From NCBI GenBank assembly GCA_014360825.1, contig JACIWT010000010.1, forward strand, positions 1 to 64,000: a stretch of 64,000 nt of DNA, given 5' to 3'. The DNA comes from Chloroflexota bacterium. Lineage in GTDB: Bacteria; Chloroflexota; Anaerolineae; UBA2200; JACIWT01. Both the position numbers and the translations under genes were made by a program. Shown one piece after another: positions 28,205 to 36,736 of this stretch. The notes beneath the pieces were generated by a model. That model was not told the origin of the DNA. It searched no databases and saw only the letters and a list, made by a program, of their open reading frames with translations. Each line of letters opens with the position of its first letter. Within the stretch, counting starts at the first letter, position 1.

Positions 28205-29377
28205 TTAAGTTGCGACCAGCATGGCTTCGCCCTGCGCTCCTGCTCCGCAGATGGCGGCCAGGCCTAATCCGCCACCACGGCGGCGCAACTCATATACCAG
28301 CGTCATCAGGATGCGGGCTCCTGTTGCCCCTACCGGGTGGCCAATGGCTACCGACCCGCCATTCACATTCACCTTCTCGGGATCAATCCCTAATATCTTG
28401 ATAGCCGTGAGGGTGGTGGCAGCGAATGCTTCGTTGATCTCCCATAGTACGATGTTCTTTTTGTCCAGCCGGGCTCGTGCCAGCGCATCCTCCGCTGCTA
28501 ATGCGGGGACGACGTTGATCAGCCGCGGCGCAGCGGAAGCCTGCCCGATAGCCAGGATACGGGCCAACGGTTCGAGTCCTCGCTCACGAGCCTTATTCGC
28601 GGACATAATAACCACCATCGCTGCCCCATCATTCAGGCCAGGGGCATTGCCTGCGGTGACAGTGCCCTGCTCCTCGAAGGCTGGTGGGAGGGCGGCCAAT
28701 TTCTCGTAAGAGGTATCAGCACGAGGTTGCTCATCGGTGGTGACAATGACTGTGCCCTTCTTGTCTGGTACCTCCACTGCGAAGACCTCGTCTTTCCACT
28801 TGCCCGCTTGGAGTGCTTCCTGATAGCGCATATGGCTGCGCAGCGCCCACAGGTCTTGTTGCTTGCGATCGATGCCGTGCTCTAAGGCTACCTCGCTGGC
28901 GAAGATGCCCATGTGTTTTCCGGAGATGGGGCAGGTGAGAGCGGCGGTGAGTGCGTCCACCAACGGGGCGTGGCCCAGGCGGTAGCCCCAGCGGGCCTGT
29001 GGCAAGATATAGGGCACATTGCTCATGCTCTCCATGCCCCCGGCAATGACTACCTCTGCCTCTTCGTGGGCGACTAGCCACCACGCCCAGCGCATAGCCA
29101 CCATTGCCGCCACGCATGCCTTGTCCACGCCGATGCAGCGCACCTTCTCTGACAACCCAGCACGCAAAGCAGCCTGGCGTGCGGGGACTTGGCCCAGTCC
29201 TGCGCTGGCGGCATTGCCCAAAATCACCTCATCCACCTCGTCGCCTGAGAGCGCGGCTCGCTTCGTCACCTCGCGGATGGCGAGAGCACCCAGTTCCACT
29301 GCCGACAGCGGGCGCAGCGCCCCACCGAAACGGCCAAAAGGCGTCCGCGCGGCGGCGACAATCACTGCCGGTCTCAT
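28205..29377 (-). CDS. Acetyl-CoA acetyltransferase / 3-ketoacyl-CoA thiolase
   Basis: 390 residues. Nucleophile Cys in 'IGVDKACVAAMVAM' (an unusual block; N-K/R-x-C-x-S-G is the norm), 'NEAFAATTL', 'NVNGGSVAIGHPVGATGAR' and the second catalytic Cys in 'AICGAGAQGEA'. It cleaves 3-ketoacyl-CoA with CoA. It is the second thiolase in the operon (other at 35174) and differs clearly from it, suggesting different chain-length or branch specificity. Confidence 0.9.
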   Translation of the reverse strand: MRPAVIVAAARTPFGRFGGALRPLSAVELGALAIREVTKRAALSGDEVDEVILGNAASAGLGQVPARQAALRAGLSEKVRCIGVDKACVAAMVAMRWAWWLVAHEEAEVVIAGGMESMSNVPYILPQARWGYRLGHAPLVDALTAALTCPISGKHMGIFASEVALEHGIDRKQQDLWALRSHMRYQEALQAGKWKDEVFAVEVPDKKGTVIVTTDEQPRADTSYEKLAALPPAFEEQGTVTAGNAPGLNDGAAMVVIMSANKARERGLEPLARILAIGQASAAPRLINVVPALAAEDALARARLDKKNIVLWEINEAFAATTLTAIKILGIDPEKVNVNGGSVAIGHPVGATGARILMTLVYELRRRGGGLGLAAICGAGAQGEAMLVAT

Positions 29378-29413
29378 ACTACGTTCACCCTCTTGAGCAA
29401 AAACGTCATGTTT

Positions 29414-30712
29414 TCATAGTCCTTCCGGGCGTGTCGCCCAGGGAAGGTAAACCGGATATAGCGGCGTGTCGTAAACAGATGGATCGGTTGTGCTAAAGTA
29501 AAGGGCTTGTTCGGGGGGTGTTTCCCCCTCCATCCAAGTGAGATAAACTTCACTGGCGGTTGCATCCAATGCCAGGTTCTCCCGGCTCGTTTCTGAGGGC
29601 AGGATTACCTCCTCACTCCCCCAACCTCGCCCATCATTATGCGCATAATGGAGGTTAACAGCAATCGCTCTCATCTGCTCGAGGAGACCTTCGCTCCAAG
29701 CCAAATGCAAACCACCTGCTTCATCAGATACTAACTCGACGTCGCGCACCGCTTGGTTAGGGTTGGGTGTGGAAATGGGCAGATTCGGCCCCCACTCTCC
29801 CCCTGCCCACACCCGCTCGTAGAGCGCTGAACCCTGCGACTCCGATGAGAAGGGGCTTCCCGTGTCCGTCCACACGAGGTGCACCTGCCCGCTCCCATCT
29901 ATGGCAAGGGCTACATCCTGGGCTACGCCGTCAACGGAGGAGATGTTCACTGGCTCGCTGAAATTTTGCCCATCAAAGCGGGTGTAATAGGCATCTACGA
30001 AGTATCGGTCATACATCCACTGGCTACTGTTAAGGCCAAATCCAGCCAGGTGAATAGTATCGCCCTCCACAGCACCCGTGTATACGCTTATGCGGTAGTC
30101 CCAAGGTGCCATATCGGTCCACATGCCATCCTGTTGGTACATGTACGAGGAAGCAAGGCCATGGCTGGCAAAGGCGTAGAGCCTATCTTGGGCTTTCAGG
30201 AGCACGAGCTGATAGCCCCCGGTGAGATAAAATGGGTCGTGATGTATGACCTGGGCCTCTGACCAATAGCCTCTCTCATAGCGACGGTAGAGGATATCGG
30301 TGCCATCGGCTGGCGCACCTTCGCTGGCGGCATATATCTGACACCATACCAGATGCATGGTCCCATCTGCTTCGAGACAAGCGCTCGGCGAAAGGCTGGA
30401 CCAAGGGGACGACGACAGATTCTGCGTAGGGGTCCACATTTGCGACTCTGCTATCCAGCGGCGGTATGCGATGGCCGTTGTGCCAGAGAGATTATCGCAC
30501 CAGAAGACATGTACATCGCCGGTTTGTGAGTCATAGAGCAATTGTGTTCCACCGAGCACATGGGCACGGGTTGTTATGCGGATAGGAGCGATCCAGCCAC
30601 GAGCAGGGCCTTCTGCCTTCACCCAGTGTGCACCTAACATCTGTAGGGCGAGCGATGCCCCAATGGCCGCCGCTCTGCCCAAGACCATGATCGGTTTACC
30701 TTCTCTTTTCAC
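29414..30712 (-). CDS. Secreted BNR/sialidase-like β-propeller protein of unknown function
   Basis: 432 residues. A hydrophobic N-terminal segment (LGRAAAIGASLALQML) acts as signal or anchor, followed by repeated strand blocks ending in 'VHLVWTD', 'LHLAWSEG', 'MHLVWCQ' and 'VYLTWME', with Asp-x-x-Gly before each, as in BNR or six-bladed propellers. The C-terminus 'VYLPWATRP' resembles the YLP-type ends of many Chloroflexota exported proteins. GTG 30712 has a GAAGGA site; ATG 30688 is an alternative. It is flanked within tens of bases by etfB and a thiolase on the same strand, an odd place for an extracellular protein. No catalytic residues are evident. Confidence 0.75.
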   Translation of the reverse strand: MKREGKPIMVLGRAAAIGASLALQMLGAHWVKAEGPARGWIAPIRITTRAHVLGGTQLLYDSQTGDVHVFWCDNLSGTTAIAYRRWIAESQMWTPTQNLSSSPWSSLSPSACLEADGTMHLVWCQIYAASEGAPADGTDILYRRYERGYWSEAQVIHHDPFYLTGGYQLVLLKAQDRLYAFASHGLASSYMYQQDGMWTDMAPWDYRISVYTGAVEGDTIHLAGFGLNSSQWMYDRYFVDAYYTRFDGQNFSEPVNISSVDGVAQDVALAIDGSGQVHLVWTDTGSPFSSESQGSALYERVWAGGEWGPNLPISTPNPNQAVRDVELVSDEAGGLHLAWSEGLLEQMRAIAVNLHYAHNDGRGWGSEEVILPSETSRENLALDATASEVYLTWMEGETPPEQALYFSTTDPSVYDTPLYPVYLPWATRPEGL

Positions 30713-30738
30713 CCCCGTTCCTTCGACAAGATTGGCGA

Positions 30739-31524
30739 TCAGATGATGTTCTTGCTCTTCAGGCGAGCGACGAACTCCTTCGCCAGTTCCTGCGGTGAGC
30801 CCTGGATGACTTCGCCGGGTTCTTTGGGTGGTGGTGTGAAACTGCGCTTCACCTGCGTAGGCGAACCTTTCAGGCCCACCTTGTCGCGGTCGGCATCTAA
30901 GTCATCGGCTCCCCAAACGATTACTTCGCGCTCCCGGTAGGCACTGATAATGCCCGGCGCAGACGGGTAGCGAGGCTTATTGGCCTCTTTGGTGATGGTG
31001 AGCAGTGCTGGTAGGTCTGTTTCGATGACCTCATAGCCGTCCTCTAACGCACGCTCGGCCTTCACCTTGTTGTCTTCGATCTCCAATTTGCGAACGTAGG
31101 TGATCTGCGGTATGCCCAGGTACTCGGCTAACTGGGGGCCCACCTGGGCGGTATCGCCGTCAATGGCCTGTCGGCCAGCCAAGACCAAGTCGTAGTCACC
31201 GATCTTTCGGACCGCCAAACCCAGTGTAGTGGCGGTGGCCCAGGTATCCGCTCCCGCGAAGGCTGGGTCTGAGATGAGAATCGCCTGATCCACGCCCATT
31301 GCCAATGCTTCGCGCAGCGCCTCATCAGCCTGCGGTGGCCCCATCGAAATGACGATGACCTCCGCCCCTCGGCTTTCCTTGAGTTTGAGCGCCTCTTCGA
31401 TGGCGTTCTTGTCCTCCGGGTTGATGATGCTGGGCACACCCTCTCGGATGAGCGTTCCTTTCACTGGATCCAAGCGCACCTCATGGGTGTCTGGCACCTG
31501 TTTGATAGTGACAATGATCTTCAT
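30739..31524 (-). CDS. etfB: Electron-transfer flavoprotein β-subunit
   Basis: 261 residues, normal length. It starts MKIIVTIKQVPDTHEVRLDP and carries 'VLAGRQAIDGDTAQVGPQLAEYLGIPQITYV', the EtfB signature for AMP/FAD binding. The 'DGDTAQVGPQ' block is seen in both ordinary and bifurcating EtfB. It lies 19 bp downstream of the acyl-CoA dehydrogenase that should reduce it. Its partner etfA, with the ferredoxin extension, is 6 kb downstream in the same operon. Confidence 0.95.
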   Translation of the reverse strand: MKIIVTIKQVPDTHEVRLDPVKGTLIREGVPSIINPEDKNAIEEALKLKESRGAEVIVISMGPPQADEALREALAMGVDQAILISDPAFAGADTWATATTLGLAVRKIGDYDLVLAGRQAIDGDTAQVGPQLAEYLGIPQITYVRKLEIEDNKVKAERALEDGYEVIETDLPALLTITKEANKPRYPSAPGIISAYREREVIVWGADDLDADRDKVGLKGSPTQVKRSFTPPPKEPGEVIQGSPQELAKEFVARLKSKNII

Positions 31525-31543
31525 CTGCCTTCCTCCCTAACCC

Positions 31544-32716
31544 TCAGCGTAGCCTCAGTCCGACGCGGCGGAACAAGTTACGAGCGATGACCTCGCGGTT
31601 GATCTCATTGGTGCCCTCGAAGATGCGGGTGATGCGGGCATCGCGGTACATGCGCTCGACGGGGTATTTTTTCATATAGCCCATACCGCCATGGATCTGG
31701 ACGGCCACGTCTGCGGCCCGACAGGCTACCTCAGAACCGTAAACCTTGCACATAGCGGCCATAGTGGTGAATTCGCGCCCCATTTGGCCGGTGTCCATCA
31801 TCCACGCTGTGCGATAGACGAGTGAACGCAGAGCCTCGATCTCGATGGCCATATCCGCAATCATCCATTGGATCGCCTGCTTGGTAGCGATGGGTTCACC
31901 GAACTGGTAGCGGCTCTTCGCGAACTCCAAGCACATCTGGAGAGCAGCATCCGCCGCGCCCAGGCAGCCCGCACCTAAACTAATGCGTCCCACATCGAGC
32001 GTTTTCATCGCCGTTAAGAACCCTGCCCCAAACTGGCCCAGCACATTTTCTTTGGGCACGCGGCAGTCCTCGAAGATGATCTCCGCTGTGGACGAGCCAC
32101 GGATACCCATCTTCTCCTCTTTGTGTCCGGTCTTGAACCCGGGGAACTCCTTCTCGACGATGAAGGCGGTCACTCCGCCACGTGCGCCCAGCGCTGGATC
32201 GGTGACGGCGAAAACCGTTATCACATCGGCGATATCGCCGTTGGTGATCCAGATCTTAGAGCCATTCAGAATGAAGTAATCTCCATCCCGTATCGCCCGC
32301 GTCTGGATGGCGGCTGCATCGGAACCGGCGTTGGCCTCAGTGAGGGCGAAAGCAGCGATCTTTTCGCCCCTGGCCAAGGGCACCAGATATTTCTGTTTCT
32401 GTTCCTCGGTGCCATCCAGATAGATCGCCATAGCCCCGATACCGGTATGCGCGCCGATGATGGTGGCAGTGGAACCGCAGACTTTGTTCAGTTCTTCCAT
32501 CAAGATGCAGTAGCCGATCTCTCCTGCGCCTGCACCACCGTATTTTTGAGGGAAGGGCACGCCCATCAGACCCAACTTGCCGGCTTTCTTGATAACCTCC
32601 CATGGCACCCGCTCGTCGCGGTCAATCTCTTCGGCGATAGGGGCCACTTCTTTCTGAGCGAACTCGCGGATCATACGGCGCAGGAGTTCGTATTCTTTTG
32701 GAAAGGTGAAATCCAT
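31544..32716 (-). CDS. Acyl-CoA dehydrogenase
   Basis: 390 residues. Three-domain ACAD: 'FALTEANAGSDAAAIQTRA' and 'WITNGDIADV' (FAD-binding β domain), 'LGAGCLGAADAAL', 'QIHGGMGYMKKYPVERMYRDARITRIFEGTNEI', which includes the active-site Glu of the short/medium-chain group (EGTNEI). It oxidises acyl-CoA to enoyl-CoA, passing electrons to the adjacent EtfB and the ferredoxin-fused EtfA. AGGAGG precedes the ATG. Confidence 0.94.
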   Translation of the reverse strand: MDFTFPKEYELLRRMIREFAQKEVAPIAEEIDRDERVPWEVIKKAGKLGLMGVPFPQKYGGAGAGEIGYCILMEELNKVCGSTATIIGAHTGIGAMAIYLDGTEEQKQKYLVPLARGEKIAAFALTEANAGSDAAAIQTRAIRDGDYFILNGSKIWITNGDIADVITVFAVTDPALGARGGVTAFIVEKEFPGFKTGHKEEKMGIRGSSTAEIIFEDCRVPKENVLGQFGAGFLTAMKTLDVGRISLGAGCLGAADAALQMCLEFAKSRYQFGEPIATKQAIQWMIADMAIEIEALRSLVYRTAWMMDTGQMGREFTTMAAMCKVYGSEVACRAADVAVQIHGGMGYMKKYPVERMYRDARITRIFEGTNEINREVIARNLFRRVGLRLR

Positions 32717-32748
32717 ATCTTCTGCCTCCTGACTCCATAGTCGAGAGC

Positions 32749-32792
32749 GCGTGCAAGCAACCGGATGCTCTCCGAACCGGTTACTTGCACGC
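32749..32792. repeat. Long stem-loop between enoyl-CoA hydratase and acyl-CoA dehydrogenase genes
   Basis: Stem of 9 + 6 bp (GCGTGCAAG-c-AACCGG pairing with CCGGTT-a-CTTGCACGC) around a 12-nt loop, with a single C·A mismatch. It fills most of the 87-bp gap and may tune mRNA processing within the operon. No U-tract follows on either strand. Confidence 0.6.
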
Positions 32793-32803
32793 CTTAGGCG
32801 GGA

Positions 32804-33589
32804 TTACTTATCCTTGAACGTCGGTTTTCGCTTCTGGAGAAATGCGCCTACACCCTCGCGCATGTCCTCGGTTTCACACAATTTGCCGAATAAGTCTGCC
32901 TCCAATGGCAAGGCCTCATCGAGCGGCAGGTCTAACCCCTTGGTCACTGACTCTAAGATGGCCGCATTGACCTTAGCGCTTTTGGAGGCGATGACCTTCG
33001 CCAGGCGAGTGGCCTCTCGGACTACCGAGCCGACGGGCACGACCTTGTCTACCAGACCCAAGCGGAATGCCTCTTGTGCCGTGATGTTGGTGCCGGTCAA
33101 GAGGAGTTCGAGGGCCTTGCCCTTGCCAATCAGGCGTGGCAAACGCTGCGTGCCACCCCAGCCGGGCATAATGCCTAAGTTGGTTTCTGGTTGGCCGAAC
33201 TGGACGCTGTCCTCTGCGTAGCGGATGTGGCAGGCCATCGCTAACTCATTCCCGCCGCCCAGCGCAAAGCGCCCGTTGATGGCGGCGATGACGGGCTTCT
33301 TGCTGTTTTCGATCTTGCGGAACAGTTGATGCCCTGCCCACGCCTTCTCTTTGCCATCTTCATACCCTTTGACCACATTGATCTCGTTGATGTCGGCCCC
33401 TGCGCAGAAGAATTGCCCTGCTCCAGTGATGATGATCACTTTCACCTGATCGTTGGCCGTTACCTCATCGAAAGCAGCATTCAGGTCCCGCACAGTTTGG
33501 CTGTCAAAGGCATTGGCTGGCGGGTGATCGAGAGTGAGGATCGCCGTGCGTTCCTCAATGGTTACGTGCACATATTGATAGTCGCCCAT
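32804..33589 (-). CDS. Enoyl-CoA hydratase (crotonase family)
   Basis: 261 residues from ATG 33589 (AAAGGAGAAC site; the frame to 33649 overlaps the upstream gene). Oxyanion block 'FFCAGADINEI', and both catalytic glutamates are present in 'ALGGGNELAMACH' and 'FGQPETNLGIMPGWGGTQRLPRLIG'. It hydrates trans-2-enoyl-CoA to L-3-hydroxyacyl-CoA for the dehydrogenase encoded just upstream. Confidence 0.93.
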   Translation of the reverse strand: MGDYQYVHVTIEERTAILTLDHPPANAFDSQTVRDLNAAFDEVTANDQVKVIIITGAGQFFCAGADINEINVVKGYEDGKEKAWAGHQLFRKIENSKKPVIAAINGRFALGGGNELAMACHIRYAEDSVQFGQPETNLGIMPGWGGTQRLPRLIGKGKALELLLTGTNITAQEAFRLGLVDKVVPVGSVVREATRLAKVIASKSAKVNAAILESVTKGLDLPLDEALPLEADLFGKLCETEDMREGVGAFLQKRKPTFKDK

Positions 33590-33645
33590 GATTGTTCTCC
33601 TTTCTTTTGAGACAATGCGAGATGGGAAGCCACGCGCTCCCCTTA

Positions 33646-34884
33646 TCAAACAGTGTATTCTTTGAACCCCCGGCCGGCTTTTTTGCCCGTCTCTCCCGCA
33701 GCGACCTTCCGTCGCAGCAGATCTGCTGGGGCAAATCTCCTGCCGTATTTCGCTTCCAGTTCTTCCAGCTTCTTCAACACCACATCCAGGCCGATCTCAT
33801 CGGCGTACTCCAGCGGACCCATGCGCACCAACTCGTTGCCTTTGCGCACAGCCATACCGATGCCGGCGATGCAGGCCATGTCAATATCGTTTACATTCGC
33901 GATACCCTCCGTTACACACAGGGCCGCCTCGTTGATGAGCGGCATCATCAGTCGATCCACGCTGAATTCGGTCCCGGTCTTGACCTTCCCCTCGGCCTGC
34001 AACTTCCGGATCATTTCCTTCACCGGCTCGTCGGTCTGATCACCATACCCGTAGAAGCCCGCTCCAGTCTTCTCTCCGTAGCGTCCGGACTGGAATAGTT
34101 CCTCGAATAGGACTGCTGCTTCCATCCGGTCACCATACTTCGATGCCAGGTACTTGCCGACATGATAGCACACATCAATGCCTAACATGTCCATCAGCTG
34201 GAAGGGCCCCATCGGCCAACCAAAGTTCCTCATCGCCTCATCAATCTCGCTTGCCGGCGCAGCACCCTCCTGCAGGGCGATCACCGCTTCGTTCAGATAA
34301 GGCATCAGCAAGCGGTTGACCAGGAAACCGGGACATTCCTTTACGATGACTGGGATTTTCCGCAATTCCTGGGCGAATTGTTGCACTGTGTCAATAGTAT
34401 CTTGGTCGGTCTTCTCGCCGGGGATGATCTCCACCAGTTTCATCACGTGCGCCGGGTTGAAGAAATGCAGACCAATCACCTTGTGTGGGCGATTGGTGGC
34501 CGAGGCCATCTCGCTGATGGAAAGGGCCGATGTATTCGAAGCGAAAATGGCATCGGGGTGGCACACCTTATCCAGTTCGGCGAACACAGCCTGCTTGATC
34601 TTCATGTTCTCAGGCACGGCTTCGATGACAATGTCCACATCTCCGAACTCGTCGTAGGTGAGCGTCGGTGTCACCAAATCTAGTTTCGATTGCATCTCGC
34701 CAGGACTCATCTTGCCCTTATCCACGCGGCTCTGGTAGATACTGCGTACAGTCTCCATGCCTTTATCCAAAGCCTGCTGGTCAATGTCCTTCAGTACCAC
34801 GGGTAAGCCCGAGTAACTGATGACCTGGGCAATGCCCCCGCCCATGGCCCCGGCACCTACCACTGCCGCCTTGAAAATAAACAT
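33646..34884 (-). CDS. 3-hydroxyacyl-CoA dehydrogenase with duplicated C-terminal domain
   Basis: 412 residues, longer than the ~285-residue single-domain enzyme. The Rossmann motif VVGAGAMGGGIAQ is at residues 8-20, with 'FASNTSALSISEMA', 'GLHFFNPAHVMKLVEII' (catalytic His) and 'CPGFLVNRLLMPYLNEA'. A second 3HCDH C-terminal module begins around residue 290 ('SVDRLMMPLINEAALCVTEGIA'). It has no fused hydratase domain; hydratase is the next gene. AGAGGAGGTGAGG precedes the ATG. Confidence 0.93.
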   Translation of the reverse strand: MFIFKAAVVGAGAMGGGIAQVISYSGLPVVLKDIDQQALDKGMETVRSIYQSRVDKGKMSPGEMQSKLDLVTPTLTYDEFGDVDIVIEAVPENMKIKQAVFAELDKVCHPDAIFASNTSALSISEMASATNRPHKVIGLHFFNPAHVMKLVEIIPGEKTDQDTIDTVQQFAQELRKIPVIVKECPGFLVNRLLMPYLNEAVIALQEGAAPASEIDEAMRNFGWPMGPFQLMDMLGIDVCYHVGKYLASKYGDRMEAAVLFEELFQSGRYGEKTGAGFYGYGDQTDEPVKEMIRKLQAEGKVKTGTEFSVDRLMMPLINEAALCVTEGIANVNDIDMACIAGIGMAVRKGNELVRMGPLEYADEIGLDVVLKKLEELEAKYGRRFAPADLLRRKVAAGETGKKAGRGFKEYTV

Positions 34885-34914
34885 CTCCTCACCTCCTCTG
34901 TGGGTTTGAACACC

Positions 34915-35160
34915 TTACCAAGTTTGAAGGGCGATCGCCGCCTCGGGCGAGCCGATGCGCACGAAATACATCCACTTGTCAGGATATTTAGCGAACGCGA
35001 GGTCATTGGCCTGGCCCAACGTTTTGCCGACGAAATATTCCCCGCTCTCTGGCTCGATGGCCACAATTTCGCCGGGGCTGTTTTTCTCCAACTGCGCTTT
35101 GATCTTCTCGTACACCTGGCGGCCCTTGGCCTCGAATGCCTCTTTGCTTTTCGGGTCCAT
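34915..35160 (-). CDS. Small conserved-looking protein of unknown function (DUF5678-like)
   Basis: 81 residues from ATG 35160 (GGGAGAA site); it begins 13 bp after the thiolase stop. The pattern 'GEIVAIEPESGEYFVGKTLGQANDLAFAKYPDKWMYFVRIG' resembles small single-domain proteins with V-A-I-x-x-x-S-G-x-Y-x-V-G and K-Y-P-D-K blocks that occur widely with unknown role. I cannot assign a function. Its place in a β-oxidation operon may be fortuitous. Confidence 0.7.
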   Translation of the reverse strand: MDPKSKEAFEAKGRQVYEKIKAQLEKNSPGEIVAIEPESGEYFVGKTLGQANDLAFAKYPDKWMYFVRIGSPEAAIALQTW

Positions 35161-35173
35161 CACATTCTCCCTC

Positions 35174-36373
35174 CTACTTGCGCTCGATAATGATCGTACC
35201 GCCCATACCACCGCCCACGCACGCGGTGGCCAGTCCCAGGGAAAGACCTCGGCGGATCATCTCATACAGCAGCGTGACGGTGATGCGCGTACCTGTACAA
35301 CCCACTGGGTGGCCTAATGCGATCGCGCCGCCGTTGACATTGACTTTGTTCCAATCCCAGCCATCTTTCTCCAGTTCCCGGCCCACGGCCAGGGATTGGG
35401 CAGCGAAAGCCTCGTTCAACTCGATGAGTTCGATGTCGGTCAATTTCAGGCCGGCGCGCTTCAGGGCCTTGGGCACCGACCGGGTGGGCCCGATGCCCAT
35501 GATCTCCGGGGGCACAGCGGCGTACGCGTAAGAGCGGATGTACGCCAGAGGCTCGAAGCCCAATTCTCGGGCCTTGCCCGCGGTCATGACCACCATGGCT
35601 GCAGCGCCATCGGAGATAGGGCAGGCATTTGCCGGTGTTACTGTGCCGTTCTTCTTGAAAACAGTGGGGTAGAGCGCAGCCTTCTGCACAGAGAGTGTGG
35701 GATTGATACACTCGTCCTGGATGATCTCCTCCCGTGCTACCTCCTGTCCGGCCACCTTCTTGGTGACGGGGACTGGTACGATCTCCTCGCGGAATTTTCC
35801 CGTCCGGGTGGCCATGAATGCCTTCTTGTGGCTGTTGACGGCGAACTGGTCCTGCTCCTCACGGGTGATGCCGTACATCATGGCCAGGTTCTCGGCAGTG
35901 TAGCCCATAATCTGGCCACACACCGGGTCGGTCAACCCTTCCCATAGGGTGTCAATGAACGTGGTGTGTCGCAGTTTTAACCCCCAGCGGGCACCACGGA
36001 CCGTATAGGGAGCGGTGCTCATGCTCTCCGTCCCGCCGACCAGAAAGATTTCCCCATCTCCGGCCTGGATGGCCTGATAGGCGTTGGTGATGGCCACCAT
36101 CCCGGAGACACAGTTGCGCTGCACCGTGTAGCCTGTGATGCGCGCTGGCACGCCCGCCATCAACGCGGCCACGCGACCGATGTTCGGCGCATCCGAATAT
36201 TGGCCGATACAACCCAGGATGACATCGTCAATCAGGCCGGGGTCGAGACCGCTTTTGGCAAGCACGCCCCGAAAGGCAGTGGCGGCCAATTCTTGGGCCG
36301 TGACTTCCTTGAACGCTCCCCCATGAGCGCCGATAGGCGTGCGCACGCCCGCTACGATAACCACCTCTTTCAT
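35174..36373 (-). CDS. Acetyl-CoA acetyltransferase / thiolase
   Basis: 399 residues. Nucleophile Cys in 'YTVQRNCVSGMVAITNAYQ', 'ELNEAFAAQSLA', 'NVNGGAIALGHPVGCTGTR', and the second Cys in 'ATACVGGGMGGT'. AAGGAGG precedes ATG 36373. It is the first gene after the structured leader and promoter at 36374-36643, so it is the head of the acyl-CoA operon. Confidence 0.93.
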   Translation of the reverse strand: MKEVVIVAGVRTPIGAHGGAFKEVTAQELAATAFRGVLAKSGLDPGLIDDVILGCIGQYSDAPNIGRVAALMAGVPARITGYTVQRNCVSGMVAITNAYQAIQAGDGEIFLVGGTESMSTAPYTVRGARWGLKLRHTTFIDTLWEGLTDPVCGQIMGYTAENLAMMYGITREEQDQFAVNSHKKAFMATRTGKFREEIVPVPVTKKVAGQEVAREEIIQDECINPTLSVQKAALYPTVFKKNGTVTPANACPISDGAAAMVVMTAGKARELGFEPLAYIRSYAYAAVPPEIMGIGPTRSVPKALKRAGLKLTDIELIELNEAFAAQSLAVGRELEKDGWDWNKVNVNGGAIALGHPVGCTGTRITVTLLYEMIRRGLSLGLATACVGGGMGGTIIIERK

Positions 36374-36608
36374 GCAGACCTCCTTCAGTGGATTTCGGTA
36401 ATTGCTGCTATTCGCCCAAACATAAAAGGCAAGGGGCTATCTCGCTGACGATCATCAGCGCCCCTTGCCTTGAACAAGCAGGTGGTCTGGAGAGTTCTGG
36501 CGACGAACGCGCTTCAGGAGAACTCTTTTTGTGACCTGCAGCATTCGCAATCCTTTCGCCGTTGAAGGGATGGGCCCTTGGCGGCGCCCCCATGTTTGTT
36601 TCTAACTA
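36374..36608 (-). ncRNA. Structured 5' leader of the acyl-CoA operon, candidate cis-regulatory RNA
   Basis: About 235 nt of leader between the minus-strand promoter and the thiolase start. Three stem-loops in transcription order: 36585-36558 (AAGGG/CCCTT inside GCCG/CGGC), 36539-36478 (GCAGGT/ACCTGC enclosing AGAGTTCT/AGAACTCT across an asymmetric internal loop), and a terminator-like hairpin 36471-36426. I could not match it to T-box, SAM, TPP, FMN, cobalamin, glycine or c-di-GMP consensus motifs. The first loop region (CCAAGGGC) could pair with the 3' arm of the terminator (GCCCCTTGCC), offering an alternative fold. Confidence 0.5.
36426..36471 (-). terminator. Terminator-like hairpin in the operon leader (possible attenuator)
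   Basis: 12-bp perfect stem (36471-36460 with 36437-36426) followed on the minus strand by a TTTT run, about 50 nt before the thiolase ATG and downstream of the operon promoter, the position expected of an attenuator. Confidence 0.65.
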
Positions 36609-36614
36609 AGTGCT

Positions 36615-36643
36615 ATTGTAGCAGAAGACTGTTTTCTCGTCAA
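36615..36643 (-). promoter_or_regulatory. Promoter of the acyl-CoA operon
   Basis: On the minus strand TTGACG (36643-36638), 17-bp spacer, TACAAT (36620-36615); expected start near 36608. Confidence 0.75.
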
Positions 36644-36736
36644 CTTGGCGCATAGGAGCGCTATACGCTTGGTGTGCGAGTCAACCTTCGTTCACCCAAA
36701 TGTCCAATTTGGAGTAAAATAGACGTAGGAGAATAA

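Noticed and set aside
36408-36593. 61-residue ORF in the acyl-CoA operon leader as a possible leader peptide
   Set aside because: It spans all the hairpins, has no good ribosome-binding site and no run of regulatory codons; better explained as structured RNA.
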